Made by a program: the position numbers and the translations under genes. The notes beneath the pieces are model-generated. The model saw nothing but the letters and a program-made list of their open reading frames with translations. It was not told the DNA's origin and did not search any database. Positions 24,901-34,715 of a stretch of 64,000 nt of DNA are shown here, piece by piece (positions within the stretch are counted from its first letter, which is position 1; every line of letters starts with the position of its first letter). The DNA is from Coffea arabica (Eukaryota; Streptophyta; Magnoliopsida; Gentianales; Rubiaceae). The stretch spans positions 7,194,501 to 7,258,500 of the forward strand of contig NC_092317.1 of assembly GCF_036785885.1 (NCBI RefSeq), in the 5' to 3' direction.

Positions 24901-27900
24901 ACCCACGGGCTATCTGATATTGCAAATATAATTCCAACGTCCAGCAGTTTTAAAATCTCTTTCTTTACGACCTCCATCATGAGAGGATTTAATCTCCGTT
25001 GAGCTTGCCGTACGGGTTTAGCATTCTCCTCGAGTCGAATTCGGTGCATACACACCGCAGGGCTAATTCCCTTAATGTCGGCGATGGTCCATCCTATCGC
25101 CTGCTTATGTTCCCTAAGAACTCGAAGTAGTTTCTCTTCTTGAACCTTTGATAAACCCGCGGAGATGATCACTGGAAGTGTCCCCCCTTCACCTAAGTAT
25201 ACATATTTTAGGTGTTTCGGCAGTGGTTTTAGTTCCAAGACAGGTGCCTGCACCACAGATGGAAGTAACCTTTGGTGAGGTTCGGGTATGAAAATCGGTG
25301 CAAGATCATACCTTGTCTTCGTGGTTGGTAACGTTTGCAACGATCCAATCACGCATTTAAGCTCTTCACTCAACTCTACCCTAGAGGTTGTTTCGGACTC
25401 AAAGTGCCTGGTCAGGACGACCTCTAGTTCATCCCTGCCTTCAATTTCAAAAACCTCCTGTATAGCAGGGTCAATAACATTTATCGAGAAAACAGAGCCA
25501 ATATTTGAATCGGATGGATATTTCATGGTCTCAAAGATGTTAAAGTGAACAATCTCACCATCAAATTCCATAGACAAAGTACCCTTATTAACATCAATTT
25601 TGGTTCGGGCTGTACTTAAAAAGGGTCTACCTAACAACACAGGTGACGGATCACGGGAGTGTTCATCCTCCATGTCGAGCACATAAAAATCAGCTGGAAA
25701 AACCAATTCATTATTTTTTACCAAAACATCTTCAATCAACCCGTCAGGGTATGCATTGGTCCTGTCAGCTAATTGAATTATTATCCCAGTCTCTTTCAAA
25801 GGGCCTAAGTTTAAGGAGGCATAAATGGACTTTGGCATGACATTAATTGAGGCTCCCAGGTCTAACATGGCCTTCCCAATCAAAGTATTACCTATCCTAC
25901 AAGGAATAGTAAACATACCTGGATCTCCGCATTTCGGTGGAAGCTTTCTTTGTAGAATTGCTGAAACATTCTCCCCAACTATAACTCGTTCATCCCCCTT
26001 CAACCGCTTGCGGTTGGCACACAGGTCCCTCAAAAATTTTGCGTACCTGGGTACTTGTTTAATCGCATCCAGTAGGGGTATGTTGATCTCCACCTTGCGA
26101 AAAATCTCCAGGACCTCTTTTTCCTTGTCTTGCTTCTTTGGTTTTTCTAACCTGCTAGGAAAGGGAGGTGGATTAGTTTTAGCTGTAGGAATTGGGTTCG
26201 AGGGTACCTTTGCATTTTTGTTGTCTGTGCCCTCCTCTTCCAATTCTTTCTCAATCCGTTCCTCGTCCTTGTCTTTAGGAATCACCGGTTCGGGTCCTTG
26301 AACTTCCTTGCCACTCCTTAAAGTCATTGCACTTACATTCTTTGGATTTGCCTCAGGTTGAGATGGCAATTTTCCTTGAACTTGGGACTCCAAACGGTTG
26401 ATTGTTATAGCCATTTGATTCATTTGATTTTGCAATGATTGCACCTGTCCCAGTTGATTTCTCATGCTTTGCAGGTCTGAATCCGTCTTTTGTTGATTAG
26501 CAAGTAATTGCTTCATTATCTCTTCCATGGACGGACTTGAGTTTGAAGGGAGTGGTGGTGGTGGGCGAGGATGGTACTGCTGTTGGTGTCCTTGCTGTCT
26601 ATTTGGCACAAAGTTAGACTGCCTATTTCCTCCATAGCTAAGGTTGGGGTGATCCCTCCAACCAGGATTGTAGGTGTTTGAGTATGGGTCGTACTGCTTT
26701 CTTGGCGCGGGCGCGTGGCCAGCCATGTTCACCTGTTCTGCAGTTTCTTCTTGAACCAGTGGACACATTTCCGTAGGATGACCTACGGCAGTGCACACCC
26801 CACACACTTTGACTTGTGAAGCACTCCCTACAGCTAATTGTCTTACGAAAGATGTTAATTCGGAGATCTGCTGTTGGATAGAGGACGTTTCCACCTCATT
26901 CACCTTACGCGTCGGGATGTCCTCTCTTGAACCAAACTGCTGTGAGTTCTCAGCCATCCCTTCAATCAACTCCCATGCTCCTCGAGGGGTTTTGTTCACC
27001 AACGCCCCTCCACTTGCAGCATCGATTATGCTTCTGTCCCTGAAAAGCAACCCCTCATAGAAATATTGAATGAGCAGTTGCTCACTTATCTGATGCTGAG
27101 GGCATTTGGTGCACAGTTTCTTAAATCTCTCCCAGTACTCATAGAGAGATTCGCTAGGGTGTTGTTTGATACCACATATCTCTTTCCTCAGGCTCGCAGC
27201 TCGAGACGCCGGAAAGTACTTGTCCAGAAATTTTTTTCTTCAATTGATCCCACGTGGTGATACTACCAGGCGGTAGGTAGTAGAGCCAGTCTTTTGCAGA
27301 GTCCTTCAAAGAGAAGGGGAAAGCCCTCATCTTTATTTGCTCTTCTGTAATTCCCGGAGGCTTCATACTGTTGCAAACGACGTCGAATTCTTGCAAGTGC
27401 TTGTAGGGCTCCTCACCTGATAGACCATGGAAAGATGGCAAGAGATGAATTAGACCAGATTTTAGTTCAAAGGGAGTGTCATCATTTAAATGTGGAAAAG
27501 TAATGCACAAGGGCTGCTGATTTAAATCAGGAGCAGCCAACTCCCTTAGTGTTCGTGCATTTGCCATAGTGACTTCCTCTTGGTCTGAATCACTTGAATT
27601 GTCACCAGACAAATTTGTCGGCTCAACCTCTGGATCAAGTTCCTGAGGAGCAATATCGTATTGCTCCTCCCTGAGCCGCCTGGTTTCTTTTCTCCTTCTA
27701 CGCGCGGTCTTCTCTACTTCAGGGTCGAAAATTAATTCGCCTGTACGAGAAGAGCGAGGCATAAACTAGAAAAATACCAGAAAAAAATGAACTTAAAAAG
27801 AAACAAATGATTAACGCCAGTCCCCGGCAACGGCGCCAAAAATTGACAGGTGTCGAGCCTGTGCAATAATAAATACCTACTCGAGAAAAAATAAATTTTC

Positions 27901-30900
27901 TGTGTATAGTAGTGAGTAGGGTCGAATCCACAGGGACTGGGAAAAATTTGATTCCTTTCAAGTTCGGGACACGGGGGATTTTTATCAGAAATAAACTAAA
28001 AATAATTAAACAATTTAACTAAAAATAATTAAATAATTTAACCAAAAATAAATAATTAATTAATACAATTGTAAATAACAATTAAATAAATGATAAATAA
28101 ATTCTAGCCAAGGATACAACTACGCAGACACAGTCCATTCATCTGATAATTGATGCAAAGAAGGTTCACTTAATTTAATTAATAGGCTAGTTATAGTCAC
28201 CGATAAACTCTAATGACCAGCTTTTCCTTAATTTATTGATAACCAAGGTACGACCGTTGATTACCCCTAACCAGGAAATACTCCTAGGTACGACCGTAGG
28301 AATTAATTTCCTAATTGCATTAAAAACTAGAAAAGCCTAACCCAAATTAATAACACGCTACGAGGGTTATTTAAATCAGATTGCATGTCCTCCTAGTATG
28401 TGAAAATACTAGTTGTCACTAATATTAACCAACTAAACAATTACGGATTTAATTGATTAATTTGACAAGAGATTAATAAGTCAAATTGCACATCGGGCCC
28501 TTGATATCCAATTAACAAAATAATTCCATGGAAATTAAAATAGAAAACATGCAAATATTAATAAATTAAGGAACACGTAAAATTAATTAGATCTCACAGA
28601 TATTTGGGACTGCGTCTTCGCGTTGATCCTTGACTAGAGGAGAAAATTAGCCACGCCTCATACGAAAATCTTCACACAATTCAATTGAATTTAAAGACAT
28701 CATCTTTCTTCGATAATTGAGAGAGTGAATAACAAAGCTCTCAGAAGAAAATAAGAAAATTGCATAATAGAATTCAACAAACCAAAACAACTCCCTATTC
28801 TCTCCTCTGGAACATCCCTCGGAGAGAAAAACTACAAACTCCTCTATCCTCCTACGGAGCTTAATTTTGAAAGAAAACTACAACTCACTAGCCTCTTGTC
28901 TTCTGCCATCGTTCGATATATATAAGGCAAGTCTTAGTCTTCATAGCTTTTTCATAGTCTTTTCTCCTTGAGCCCACTACTCTACGTAGGGAGCAATTGG
29001 AAAAACTACAATCATCAAAGCCAACATCTTGGCTAATGAGTACATCTCCCACCATAAGGACAGACTTTCTACGTGGTCCCCGTTAGATAATGAAAGAAAA
29101 CATCATTCCAATTAATTCCAGCACAATCATCAATTCCTCTGCAATTATCAAAACGGAGGAGTCCACTATAATCATCAATTCCAGCACAAATACACCCGTG
29201 GAACCTAGCTTGTATGTTCTTTAGAAACTTCCCACGTGTGGAGTATTTGTTGTAAGAAAATCTCTCTTTTCTGCTCCACTTCCTGAAATTGAGTCCAGAT
29301 GCCAAATATAAGTATATGTTGACAATTAAAATAATATTTGGCATGGAAACAGGGAAAAATTAATAATAAAATTACTAACAATTAACACCTTATCAATGTA
29401 ACTGTTATATCTGGAGATTTTGGGGCTAATCGGTCAATGGCTGTTTGCGATGAGATTGATGAGAACAAAAGTAAAGAACAATCCTTGGGCTGCACCAATC
29501 CTTGTGGTGGTGGAGATGGCTTTAGAGAAATATTGGCTGAATTAGATGTGTGGGATGGATACACATATAGTGACCAGACTCTTGCTGGCTGCAAATTAAA
29601 ATGCAGGACAAATTGTTCGTGCTATGCTTATTCTTATATTACGTACAACCAAGGAGGTTGGGGCTGTAAAACTACTAGGAGTCGGAAAGGGCAGCTGCTT
29701 TATTCTGGCACACAGAGAAGTTTTGTCCGTGATAGTTTCGATTTGGCTGGGAAAGGTACCAGGAAGATGTTCTTTACTTTCCTCTATATCCAGTTCAATA
29801 ATCTGGTATGGTTAAAAAGGATGCGGAGGCTTTTACTTTTTTATTTAAGGGGTCAAAAATTTGATACTTGTTAGTAATAATTTTTTTTCCCCTTGTTCGT
29901 TTCTGAACCTTGTAATATGCATTCTTACATATTTTAGAGCAGAGGAAGTTTCTAAAACCAAATAGCTCACATCATCTCGGGATGTTGATGATTAACTTTC
30001 TAAATATCCAGAAAAAGAAAAAATCAGGGACATGTTCGGCTTGTGTGTTAATGTCAAGGACTAGTTTCTTTTATTGATGCTAAAAGGAATAATACTAAGT
30101 TGATAATATACTAATCGTGCGATTTGTCCATTGCAGAATTAAATTCTACCCCTTCACCTGGGCTTGCTCCTCTGGCATCTCCTGCTCTCGCTCCTAGTCC
30201 TCCATCTGTAGTTTATCCTTCACCTGGGCTTGCTCCTCTGGCATCTCCTGCTCTTGCTCCTAGTCCTCCATCTGTAGTTTATCCTATGCCTTCCGCGATA
30301 AAGAAGTCAAAGAAATGGAAAGTCAAGTTATCTATTGGTGTCCTGGTAACATTTCTGGGGGCTCTTATATTGCTTTACTTATTTTGCTGCCTGAAATGCA
30401 AAAATGGTGACAGCAGAGGTAATTATCGTTAGCATTAGAGCTCCTAGTTGTTTAACTTACTGTACATCGTAAGTTTCATTTCAATTATATGCTAAAACAA
30501 TATAAAAGTCCGAAATGATCTGAGCGTTATTTGATTTTTGATCTATGATCAGGTTTAAGAGAATTCAACAGTGCAAAAAGGCTAGCGCTTCGTGATAAAA
30601 GGGTAGATGATGAATTGCCTTTCTTTGGTTTTACGATCATAGAAATCGCAACAAATCATTTTGCAGATGAAAATTTGCTTGGTCAAGGAGGATTTGGCCC
30701 TGTCTATAAGGTAAACGATTATTCATCTCTAAGAATCTAACATAAGTTCAAAATAAACGCCTAATTGCATTTCCAGAAGTTAAAAATAAATGTCTTTGAA
30801 GTTTGAACGTCTCCAACAATGTGAAGTCCTCTATTAACAGCCTCAGAGCAAGTAATAAATTAGCAAGTTTATTCACCCGCGTGAATTTCCTTCTGGCAAT

Positions 30901-32232
30901 TCAATCGGGCCATTAATATGCTTTACATGCTAAGTTGTGTGGTTCAGGGAAAGCTGCACGATGGGCAAGAAATTGCAGTAAAAAGACTGAAACATATGTC
31001 CGGATTTGGGATGGAGCAATTCAAGAATGAAGTTACAGTGATCTCAAAGCTGCAACATCGAAATCTTGTACGACTTCTTGGCTATTGCATCCACAGAGAG
31101 GAGCGCATACTAATATACGAGTTCCTGCCCAATAAAAGTTTGGATTCAATTGTTTTTGGTAAGTCGAAAGAGCTAACTACCTGGATATTTTCATGTCAAG
31201 GCTTCGGCCTGAGTGGTAAAATTCTTTCATTGAGATGGTTTAGATGCCATCCAATTGATAATTTACTCAACAATTTTTGTTATCAGATTCTGAAAAAGGA
31301 ATAGTATTAGATTGGAAAAGGCGTTCACATATTATTGATGGGATAGCTCAAGGGCTACTATATCTCCACAAGTATTCCAGGCTAAAAATTATCCACAGAG
31401 ATCTCAAAACAAGCAATGTATTGTTGGACAATGATTTAAATCCCAAGATTTCTGATTTTGGAACTGCAAGAATTTTTGGAGATAATGAATCGCGTGCAAA
31501 TACAAAGAAAGTTGTTGGTACATAGTAAGAACTAAGAATTCAAATTTGTTTGTTTCATCTACATAACAATGTTCCCACTTCCAAATTTATAGTATGATAG
31601 TATCCTTGCTAAGACTAACTGATTTTGTTGACGAAACAGCGGTTACATGTCTCCTGAATATGCCATGAATGGCATTTTCTCTGTCAAGTCTGACGTTTAT
31701 AGTTTTGGGGTGATGATGCTGGAGATCATAAGTGGAAAGAAGAACACTTCTTTCTATGACTCTGATGATCATTTGAACTTAATAGGATATGTAAGTACTC
31801 GCCTTATTACAGCTCTAGCTGATAGATTATTCTAATTACGCATCATTTTTTCTTTATTTCGATTTCCCGAAATGATCTTGTACAAAAACGCATGCTTTTC
31901 ATTCGTTGCTTCTGTTTCAGGTGTGGGATTTATGGCTAGACGGAAGAGTTACAGAGGCAGCAGATCGTAGTTTAGGTGAAACAGTCTCCAAACAAGAAAT
32001 TACAAGATATGTTCAAGTTGGATTGTTGTGTGTACAAGAAAATGCTGTAGACAGACCAACCATGTCGGATGTACTTTCCATGCTTAACAATGATTCGGTA
32101 ACGGGTCTTCCTGTTCCTAATCGACCAGCTTTTTCCTGCATTACAAGCCGGTTGATCAATGACAACCCAGTCCAAAATCAAGAACCTTGTTCCATCAGCA
32201 AGGTCACCATTTCTGACGTAGAAGGTCGATGA
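17410..32232 (+). CDS. Full-ectodomain G-type lectin receptor kinase, split by a retrotransposon (copy 3)
   Basis: Exons on the plus strand: 17410-18225 (5' part of exon 1), 29401-29755 (rest of exon 1 after the insertion), 30137-30418, 30553-30710, 30948-31158, 31287-31524, 31640-31790 and 31921-32232. The host parts alone sum to 2523 bases, divisible by three with no other break. Order: signal peptide, bulb lectin (VWQSFDYP), S-locus-glycoprotein-like part ([10 protein letters not shown]), Cys-rich PAN-like part ([14 protein letters not shown]), two 22-residue Pro-rich repeats, membrane helix (about [17 protein letters not shown]), kinase with [20 protein letters not shown] and DFG. Element A (18226-29395) lies after codon 272; reading into it meets TGA at once, so only a 272-aa lectin product is possible from this allele. 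The kinase-exon phases match copies 1, 2 and 5. This copy shows the ancestral architecture that they lost. Confidence 0.9.
18226..19777 (-). repeat. Element A 3' LTR
   Basis: 1552 bp, TG..CA ends, nearly identical to 27844-29395. On the minus strand it starts TGATAAGGTGTTAATTG and ends GCACAGGCTCGACACCTGTCA. A TATATATA stretch near 19300 is a candidate promoter. Both ends are clearly related to the LTR ends of element B (TGATAGGGTGTTAATTG at the start, CACCTGTCA at the end). Confidence 0.95.
19778..19818 (-). promoter_or_regulatory. Terminal hairpin plus polypurine tract of element A
   Basis: On the minus strand the 20-base palindrome-like hairpin CATGCTTGAGGACAAGCATG is followed by ATTTAAGTGTGGGGGAAAT directly at the LTR border. 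The purine run is the expected plus-strand primer for reverse transcription. The same hairpin and tract occur at the same place in element B (63238-63276). Confidence 0.85.
20158..20296 (-). other. Duplicated GTAACCGGG..GCGTCAAAA module of element A
   Basis: On the minus strand two related units of about 48 bases follow each other. Each opens with (G/C)AGTAAC(C/T)GGG and closes with (C/T)(A/G)CGTCAAAA. Element B has the same pair at 62717-62856 with matching spacing and matching sequence between units (such as ATCTATGAGTA or TTCTATGAGTA). No reading frame explains the conservation. Function unknown; a structured RNA or protein-binding signal is an inference. Confidence 0.75.
20655..20690 (-). 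promoter_or_regulatory. Internal hairpin plus second polypurine tract of element A
   Basis: On the minus strand the hairpin CACATTGAGGGCAATGTG is followed by TACTTTAAGTGTGGGGGG. This repeats the design of the terminal module about 0.9 kb away (hairpin with a GAGG loop, then TTTAAGTGTGGGGG). Element B has an internal module too (62257-62293). It could prime a second plus strand during reverse transcription, as central polypurine tracts do in some retroelements; this is not shown. Confidence 0.7.
21480..21745 (-). other. GC-rich, Pro-codon-rich stretch in the 3' region of element A
   Basis: Much richer in G and C than its surroundings, with CCGCCGCCC-like runs on the minus strand. A comparable GC-rich stretch occurs at the collinear place in element B (about 60700-61090). 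No conserved protein can be recognised in either, so it is not called as a gene. Host-derived sequence is possible. Confidence 0.4.
21748..21975. repeat. Simple-sequence block (GAAA)n, poly(T) and (TAA)n
   Basis: GAAA/GAAG repeats to about 21825, a T run to about 21854, then TAA/AATAA repeats (about 21896-21965) and another T run. It lies in the 3' non-coding part of element A; element B has a CTTT-rich block (about 60615-60690) at the matching place. Confidence 0.85.
22017..22152 (-). repeat. 55-bp tandem repeat with GC core in element A, about 2.5 units
   Basis: Units start at about 22017, 22071 and 22126, the last partial. On the minus strand each holds GGCGTGCCCGCGCGGTGTT (first unit with one change). 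Element B has its own tandem repeat at 60205-60366, with a different unit length but the core GACGCGCCCGCGTGGTG. The shared core is CGYGCCCGCGYGGTG. Confidence 0.85.
22273..22325 (-). other. Stop-adjacent conserved motif and hairpin of element A
   Basis: Starts 12 bases after the pol stop on the minus strand. It contains GTCTAGCCAAAGACA, then AAAGAAAGGCGCT, then a small hairpin TTTGGGAGGCAACCCGAA. Element B has the same series (60041-60090), 14 bases after its own stop, with only a few changes. Conservation across elements that no longer share the preceding coding region argues for a role in the RNA. Confidence 0.8.
22338..27050 (-). CDS. Gag C-terminus plus Pol polyprotein of element A
   Basis: A single open frame of 1570 residues. 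In order: end of gag; CCHC zinc knuckle (C83..C96, spacing CX2CX4HX4C); Gln/Pro-rich stretch; aspartic protease (LDLGAS, 396-401); reverse transcriptase (about 714-895, FMDD at 850-853); RNase H (about 993-1110, [16 protein letters not shown] and SDHAAL); integrase with an N-terminal zinc-binding part (1205-1246) and catalytic D1275, D1334 and E1370 in the spacing DX35E. No chromodomain or env-like frame follows. All catalytic motifs I looked for are present, so pol seems functional, but the upstream part of gag is out of frame (break at 27231-27237). Confidence 0.93.
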   Translation of the reverse strand: MLFRDRSIIDAASGGALVNKTPRGAWELIEGMAENSQQFGSREDIPTRKVNEVETSSIQQQISELTSFVRQLAVGSASQVKVCGVCTAVGHPTEMCPLVQEETAEQVNMAGHAPAPRKQYDPYSNTYNPGWRDHPNLSYGGNRQSNFVPNRQQGHQQQYHPRPPPPLPSNSSPSMEEIMKQLLANQQKTDSDLQSMRNQLGQVQSLQNQMNQMAITINRLESQVQGKLPSQPEANPKNVSAMTLRSGKEVQGPEPVIPKDKDEERIEKELEEEGTDNKNAKVPSNPIPTAKTNPPPFPSRLEKPKKQDKEKEVLEIFRKVEINIPLLDAIKQVPRYAKFLRDLCANRKRLKGDERVIVGENVSAILQRKLPPKCGDPGMFTIPCRIGNTLIGKAMLDLGASINVMPKSIYASLNLGPLKETGIIIQLADRTNAYPDGLIEDVLVKNNELVFPADFYVLDMEDEHSRDPSPVLLGRPFLSTARTKIDVNKGTLSMEFDGEIVHFNIFETMKYPSDSNIGSVFSINVIDPAIQEVFEIEGRDELEVVLTRHFESETTSRVELSEELKCVIGSLQTLPTTKTRYDLAPIFIPEPHQRLLPSVVQAPVLELKPLPKHLKYVYLGEGGTLPVIISAGLSKVQEEKLLRVLREHKQAIGWTIADIKGISPAVCMHRIRLEENAKPVRQAQRRLNPLMMEVVKKEILKLLDVGIIFAISDSPWVSPVQVVPKKAGVAVESNQEGELVPIRKPTGWRQCIDYRKLNAVTKKDHFPLPFIDQMVERLACRAYYCFLDEFSGYFQIAIAPEDQEKTTFTCPFETFAYRRMPFGLCNAPATFQRCMVSIFSEYVEKIIEVFMDDFSVYGESFENCLDNLKLILVRCIETNLVLNWEKCHFMVEHGIVLGHVVSSTGIEVDKAKIDVISTLPYPASVREVRSFLGHAGFYRRFIKDFSKIGAPLFQLLQKDVSFEFDEACKGAFNKLKELLITSPIIQPPDWNLPFEIMCDASDYAVGAVLGQRVGKAAHAIYYASRVLNGAQLNYSTTEKELLAVIFALEKFRSYLLGAKVIIFSDHAALRYLLTKKEAKPRLIRWILLLQEFNLEIRDKKGAENLVADHLSRVQVVEDDIPLREAFPEEHLFSINSSLPWYADIVNFLVTDKFPTGWPKAKRDKLRSDAKFYIWDDPYLWKRGADQIIRRCVSEVEFQSILAYCHSFACGGHFGPKRTARKVLESGFYWPTLFKDAYSFCKSCDKCQRVGNISRRDQMTQTPMIFVEIFDVWGIDFMGPFPSSFGFLYILLAVDYVSKWVEAKATRTNDSKVVAEFVKSNIFVRFGMPRAIVSDRGTHFCNKTIAAIFRRYGVLHKVSTSYHPQTNGQAEASNREIKSILEKMVRPDRKDWSVRLDDALWAYRTAYKTPIGMSPYRLVFGKPCHLPVEFEHRAFWAVKQCNMDIEEGGIQRKLQLLELEEIRNEAYENAVIYKEKNRIFHDQQISRKTFVCGQKVLLYHSKLKLFPGKLRSRWIGPFVVTNVFYYGAVEIQSLKTEKKFVVNGHRLKPYYEGFPVERVEMMHLEDPICLV
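27154..27762 (-). CDS. Gag N-terminus of element A, frameshifted
   Basis: Starts 59 bases inside the primer-binding site with [15 protein letters not shown] and includes the gag core ([20 protein letters not shown] and [13 protein letters not shown]). After WDQLKKK the frame departs from the gag sequence: a run of seven A residues (27231-27237, T on the plus strand) appears to hold one base too many, and the reading continues out of frame to a stop at 27154. The correct continuation joins the frame that opens at 27050. This is either an inactivating change, a sequencing error in the homopolymer, or a slippage site. Confidence 0.85.
   Translation of the reverse strand: MPRSSRTGELIFDPEVEKTARRRRKETRRLREEQYDIAPQELDPEVEPTNLSGDNSSDSDQEEVTMANARTLRELAAPDLNQQPLCITFPHLNDDTPFELKSGLIHLLPSFHGLSGEEPYKHLQEFDVVCNSMKPPGITEEQIKMRAFPFSLKDSAKDWLYYLPPGSITTWDQLKKKISGQVLSGVSSCEPEERDMWYQTTP
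27821..27838 (-). other. Primer-binding site of element A (tRNA-Asp type)
   Basis: On the minus strand TGGCGCCGTTGCCGGGGA lies 5 bases inside the 5' LTR. This 18-mer is complementary to the 3' end of plant tRNA-Asp as used by Athila-like elements. The identical 18-mer serves element B. Confidence 0.9.
27844..29395 (-). repeat. Element A 5' LTR
   Basis: 1552 bp; about three differences to the 3' LTR (near 28524, 28766 and 29267). Borders TG..CA; adjacent to host sequence ATGTA and the remainder of exon 1 of copy 3. Confidence 0.95.
30154..30285 (+). repeat. 66-bp in-frame tandem repeat in the Pro-rich linker of copy 3
   Basis: Two units, each encoding [20 protein letters not shown] plus YP; they differ by one or two bases. 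They lie just outside the membrane helix, as do the unrelated-length repeats of copy 1. Near identity shows recent duplication. Confidence 0.92.
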
Positions 32233-33469
32233 ATTAAATGTTGTAATAGTTGTTTTTGTGGACAACTGCAAAGGAACTAGTATGTGCCTGCGATTCATTC
32301 TCTGCAAAAAATCGATGAACTACTTGTCAAATGTGGTTTCCATGCACATCAAATGGTATTTGATCTTACTACCATTGTACCATTCGCTCTTGATTAGAAG
32401 ATTCATTTTCTATATCTATCGTCTTTAACTTTTAGAAGATTCATTTTCTATATCTATCGTCTTTAACTTTTTGTTGAAAATTCTGCACTGGCATGCTGCA
32501 ACTCAGAATTTCAATTTGGTTTTGAAAAAACAAATAAAATTTTCAATTGATGCATCCCATTTCCTGCACTGATCCCACAACTTTTGAGTGTGAGTCATGG
32601 TCTCTAAATGCTCAAGTCAAATAATTAGCAACCCAGCAGCCTACAACTTATATACATATCACATTCAATTCCCTCATTCATTCTCACATTCGATTTGAAA
32701 TGGGAGTTGGAGTATTAGGATTGCAAACAAGCTAAGTCGAGTTGAGTCATGATTTGATCAAATCTAGTACTACTTAATTTTACTAGGCTCCAACTAAATT
32801 GAACTCCTCATGTAAAACTTGACCTCATGCTCGAAGTCAATTTCGAGCTTGTCAAGTCAAGTACGAGTTTGATTGAGTTCAAACTAAAATAAAAAATAAT
32901 CACAATATTTTAAGTGGATAAAATAGAAATTTTACTCTAATAAATTTTTAAAAATGAATAAACAGGTATATATATTATTAGGCACAAGTCTAAATATTTT
33001 TGGATTCAAACTTGATGCTCGCTCCAGCTACTTGAGCTTGGTGTTGACTTGAGTCAAGCATTGACTGAGTGCGTTTGCAGTCCTAGGGTGTGTCAAGGAA
33101 AATCATGGTAGAGATCATGGTAAGCAGATTATGTCTCAATTAAGAAAAATACCAATTAAAACAATGAAAATACTTGAATCATTCATTTTATTCGAAAACC
33201 ATGAGCCCAGTTCTGTCCTTCAAGAACTGTTAACTATGCAGCCTTACGAGTATGGTCAAAAATACACTAGGGGAAACATCGGCTTTTAGATGTCAATTAC
33301 GTGTGTATTCTAGGTACAAGTGAGGCAAAGCTGGTGTAGCTTTTTCTTGTCTACTGCTATGTGCTAAAGTTTTGGGGAAAGAACAAGCAAATGTCCAATT
33401 TTAGAGAAGAATACAAATTTAATTACTTATATGAAATATATTAATTATCGAGCTTCCAAATCTGAAATT
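32233..33469. other. Intergenic spacer 3' of copy 3
   Basis: No gene recognised. Contains a 38-bp perfect direct repeat (32396-32471) and AT-rich sequence with scattered CTCAAGTCAAG-like words (32820-33070). Confidence 0.6.
32396..32471. repeat. 38-bp tandem direct repeat, two units
   Basis: The unit beginning TAGAAGATTCATTTTCTATA occurs twice in succession without change. Located about 170 bp after the stop of copy 3, in its probable 3' untranslated region or terminator area. Confidence 0.9.
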
Positions 33470-34087
33470 GTCAGTGTATTATTGGAGCATTCCAGATTTT
33501 GAACAAAACTTGTTATTGTTTCGGTATCTGTTTGCGGCAGAAAATACTGGTCGATTTAGAAACGGAAGATCGGCTAGTGATTCATTGTCAAGCATGGAAA
33601 CCACATCAGACATGGTCTGTCGGCTGCTTTTTCTTCCGCGCACAGCAGCCCAACTTGAACATTTCTTGAAATTTCATGCATGGAAATTGACTCACCTAAA
33701 CTGGGATCTGCAATGTCCGAGACCCTTCCATCTTTCCATAAATCCCACACCTGAAATGTAAGAAGAAGCAAGAAAATGTAAATAAATGGAATTCATATGC
33801 TCTAAGAAACTGTAATATACAATCAACAAGAACTTCAACGTGTCAAGATATATACTCACGTGTCCTACTAAGTTTAAATGATCATCCGTGTCACTGAAAG
33901 AAGTGTTCTTCTTTCCACTTAAATGATCATGACTTCACAGAGATGATACCCTTCATGGCATATTCAGGAGACATGTGGGCACTGTTTCATGGCCACATTA
34001 AGCGAGCTATACATATCATAGCTAAGTTACTAATATGTGTGGATTTTCTGTCTATCACTTCCCCCGGCTGGTATTACATTGTAAGGA
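33470..34087 (-). pseudogene. 3' part of receptor-kinase pseudogene (copy 4)
   Basis: On the minus strand, 33753-33580 encodes the last-exon start VWDLWKDGRVSDIADPSLGE, followed by QVGLLCAEEKAADRP and then a frameshift. 33860-33990 holds fragments of the preceding exon (NTSFSDTDDHLNLVGH) with an internal deletion that removes the DVYSFGVM region. The remainder of this copy continues at 44167 after the Tat element. Copy 6 shares the same deletion. Confidence 0.88.
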
Positions 34088-34678
34088 AGAGGATGGTTGT
34101 TCCGGCTCTGATAATCCGGAGCCTCACCATGTGGTACTTCTGGAAGTGTCACCTCGGGTAACTTCTTGACAAAGTGACTTTGACCCGGTTATCACCTCGG
34201 CTAGGGTCTTCTGTCTTAGAGTCGAGGTGACGTCTAAAGATCTGACCACCGGAGAGGTGGGAAATGACCTCTGACACCTTTGGCACCTGACAAAGCTGTT
34301 CTAACACATGCGCCGCCTGACTCTGACAACTGTTCCGGCGCGCTTTTTCGCAGGAGCCCATCAAATTAACTTGATGCACTGCCCATGTCAAATCTTTAGG
34401 GACCCGTGCCAGCAGGCCCTCTTTCCTGTCCATCCTTTATAAATACTCAACACTTCTACTGAGAAGGGGGATGACCAATTTTTTGGTAAAACAACATACA
34501 CTGATTCTCCCAATTATTATACTACTTATCTAATCCCGAGCTAACTTAAGTTTCGGAGTTATATCGGGGGATTCAGCCCCTCTTGTAAACTAAATAGGTG
34601 ACCTCACCGCTGTGACCTTTCAAGCCGGGACACTTCACACTATCGGTTCAATCCAGCAGGTCAGAATTCACCTCTTCA
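34088..34678 (+). repeat. Tat element 5' LTR
   Basis: 591 bp, ends CACCTCTTCA. Contains TATAAATACTC at about 34438, a good TATA box. The first base appears mutated (A, where the 3' LTR has T). Confidence 0.9.
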
Positions 34679-34679
34679 A

Positions 34680-34698
34680 TTGGCGCCGTCTGTGGGAA
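34680..34698 (+). other. Tat element primer-binding site
   Basis: TTGGCGCCGTCTGTGGGAA begins one base after the 5' LTR. This form is usual for Tat-lineage elements. It shares TGGCGCCGT with the tRNA-Asp site of elements A and B but differs beyond, so the primer tRNA is not certain. Confidence 0.75.
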
Positions 34699-34715
34699 CG
34701 CGAAGACATCAGAGA

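Larger units (their letters stand above)
18226..29395 (-). mobile_element. Athila-like Ty3/gypsy LTR retrotransposon (element A), young
   Basis: An 11,170-bp element on the minus strand: 5' LTR 27844-29395, primer-binding site 27821-27838, gag, long pol, about 2.5 kb of non-coding 3' region, polypurine tract, and 3' LTR 18226-19777. The LTRs are both 1552 bp and differ by about three bases by eye, so insertion is recent. Flanking pentamers are ATATA (18221-18225) and ATGTA (29396-29400): a target duplication with one difference. The FMDDFSVYG reverse-transcriptase signature, DLGAS protease, tRNA-Asp-type primer site and lack of a chromodomain point to the Athila group. It interrupts exon 1 of receptor-kinase copy 3 in the opposite orientation. 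Confidence 0.95.

Noticed and set aside
27821-27838. A tRNA-like 3' end considered as a tRNA gene
   Set aside because: Only the 18-base primer-binding complement is present; no cloverleaf around it. The same holds at 58883 and 34680.
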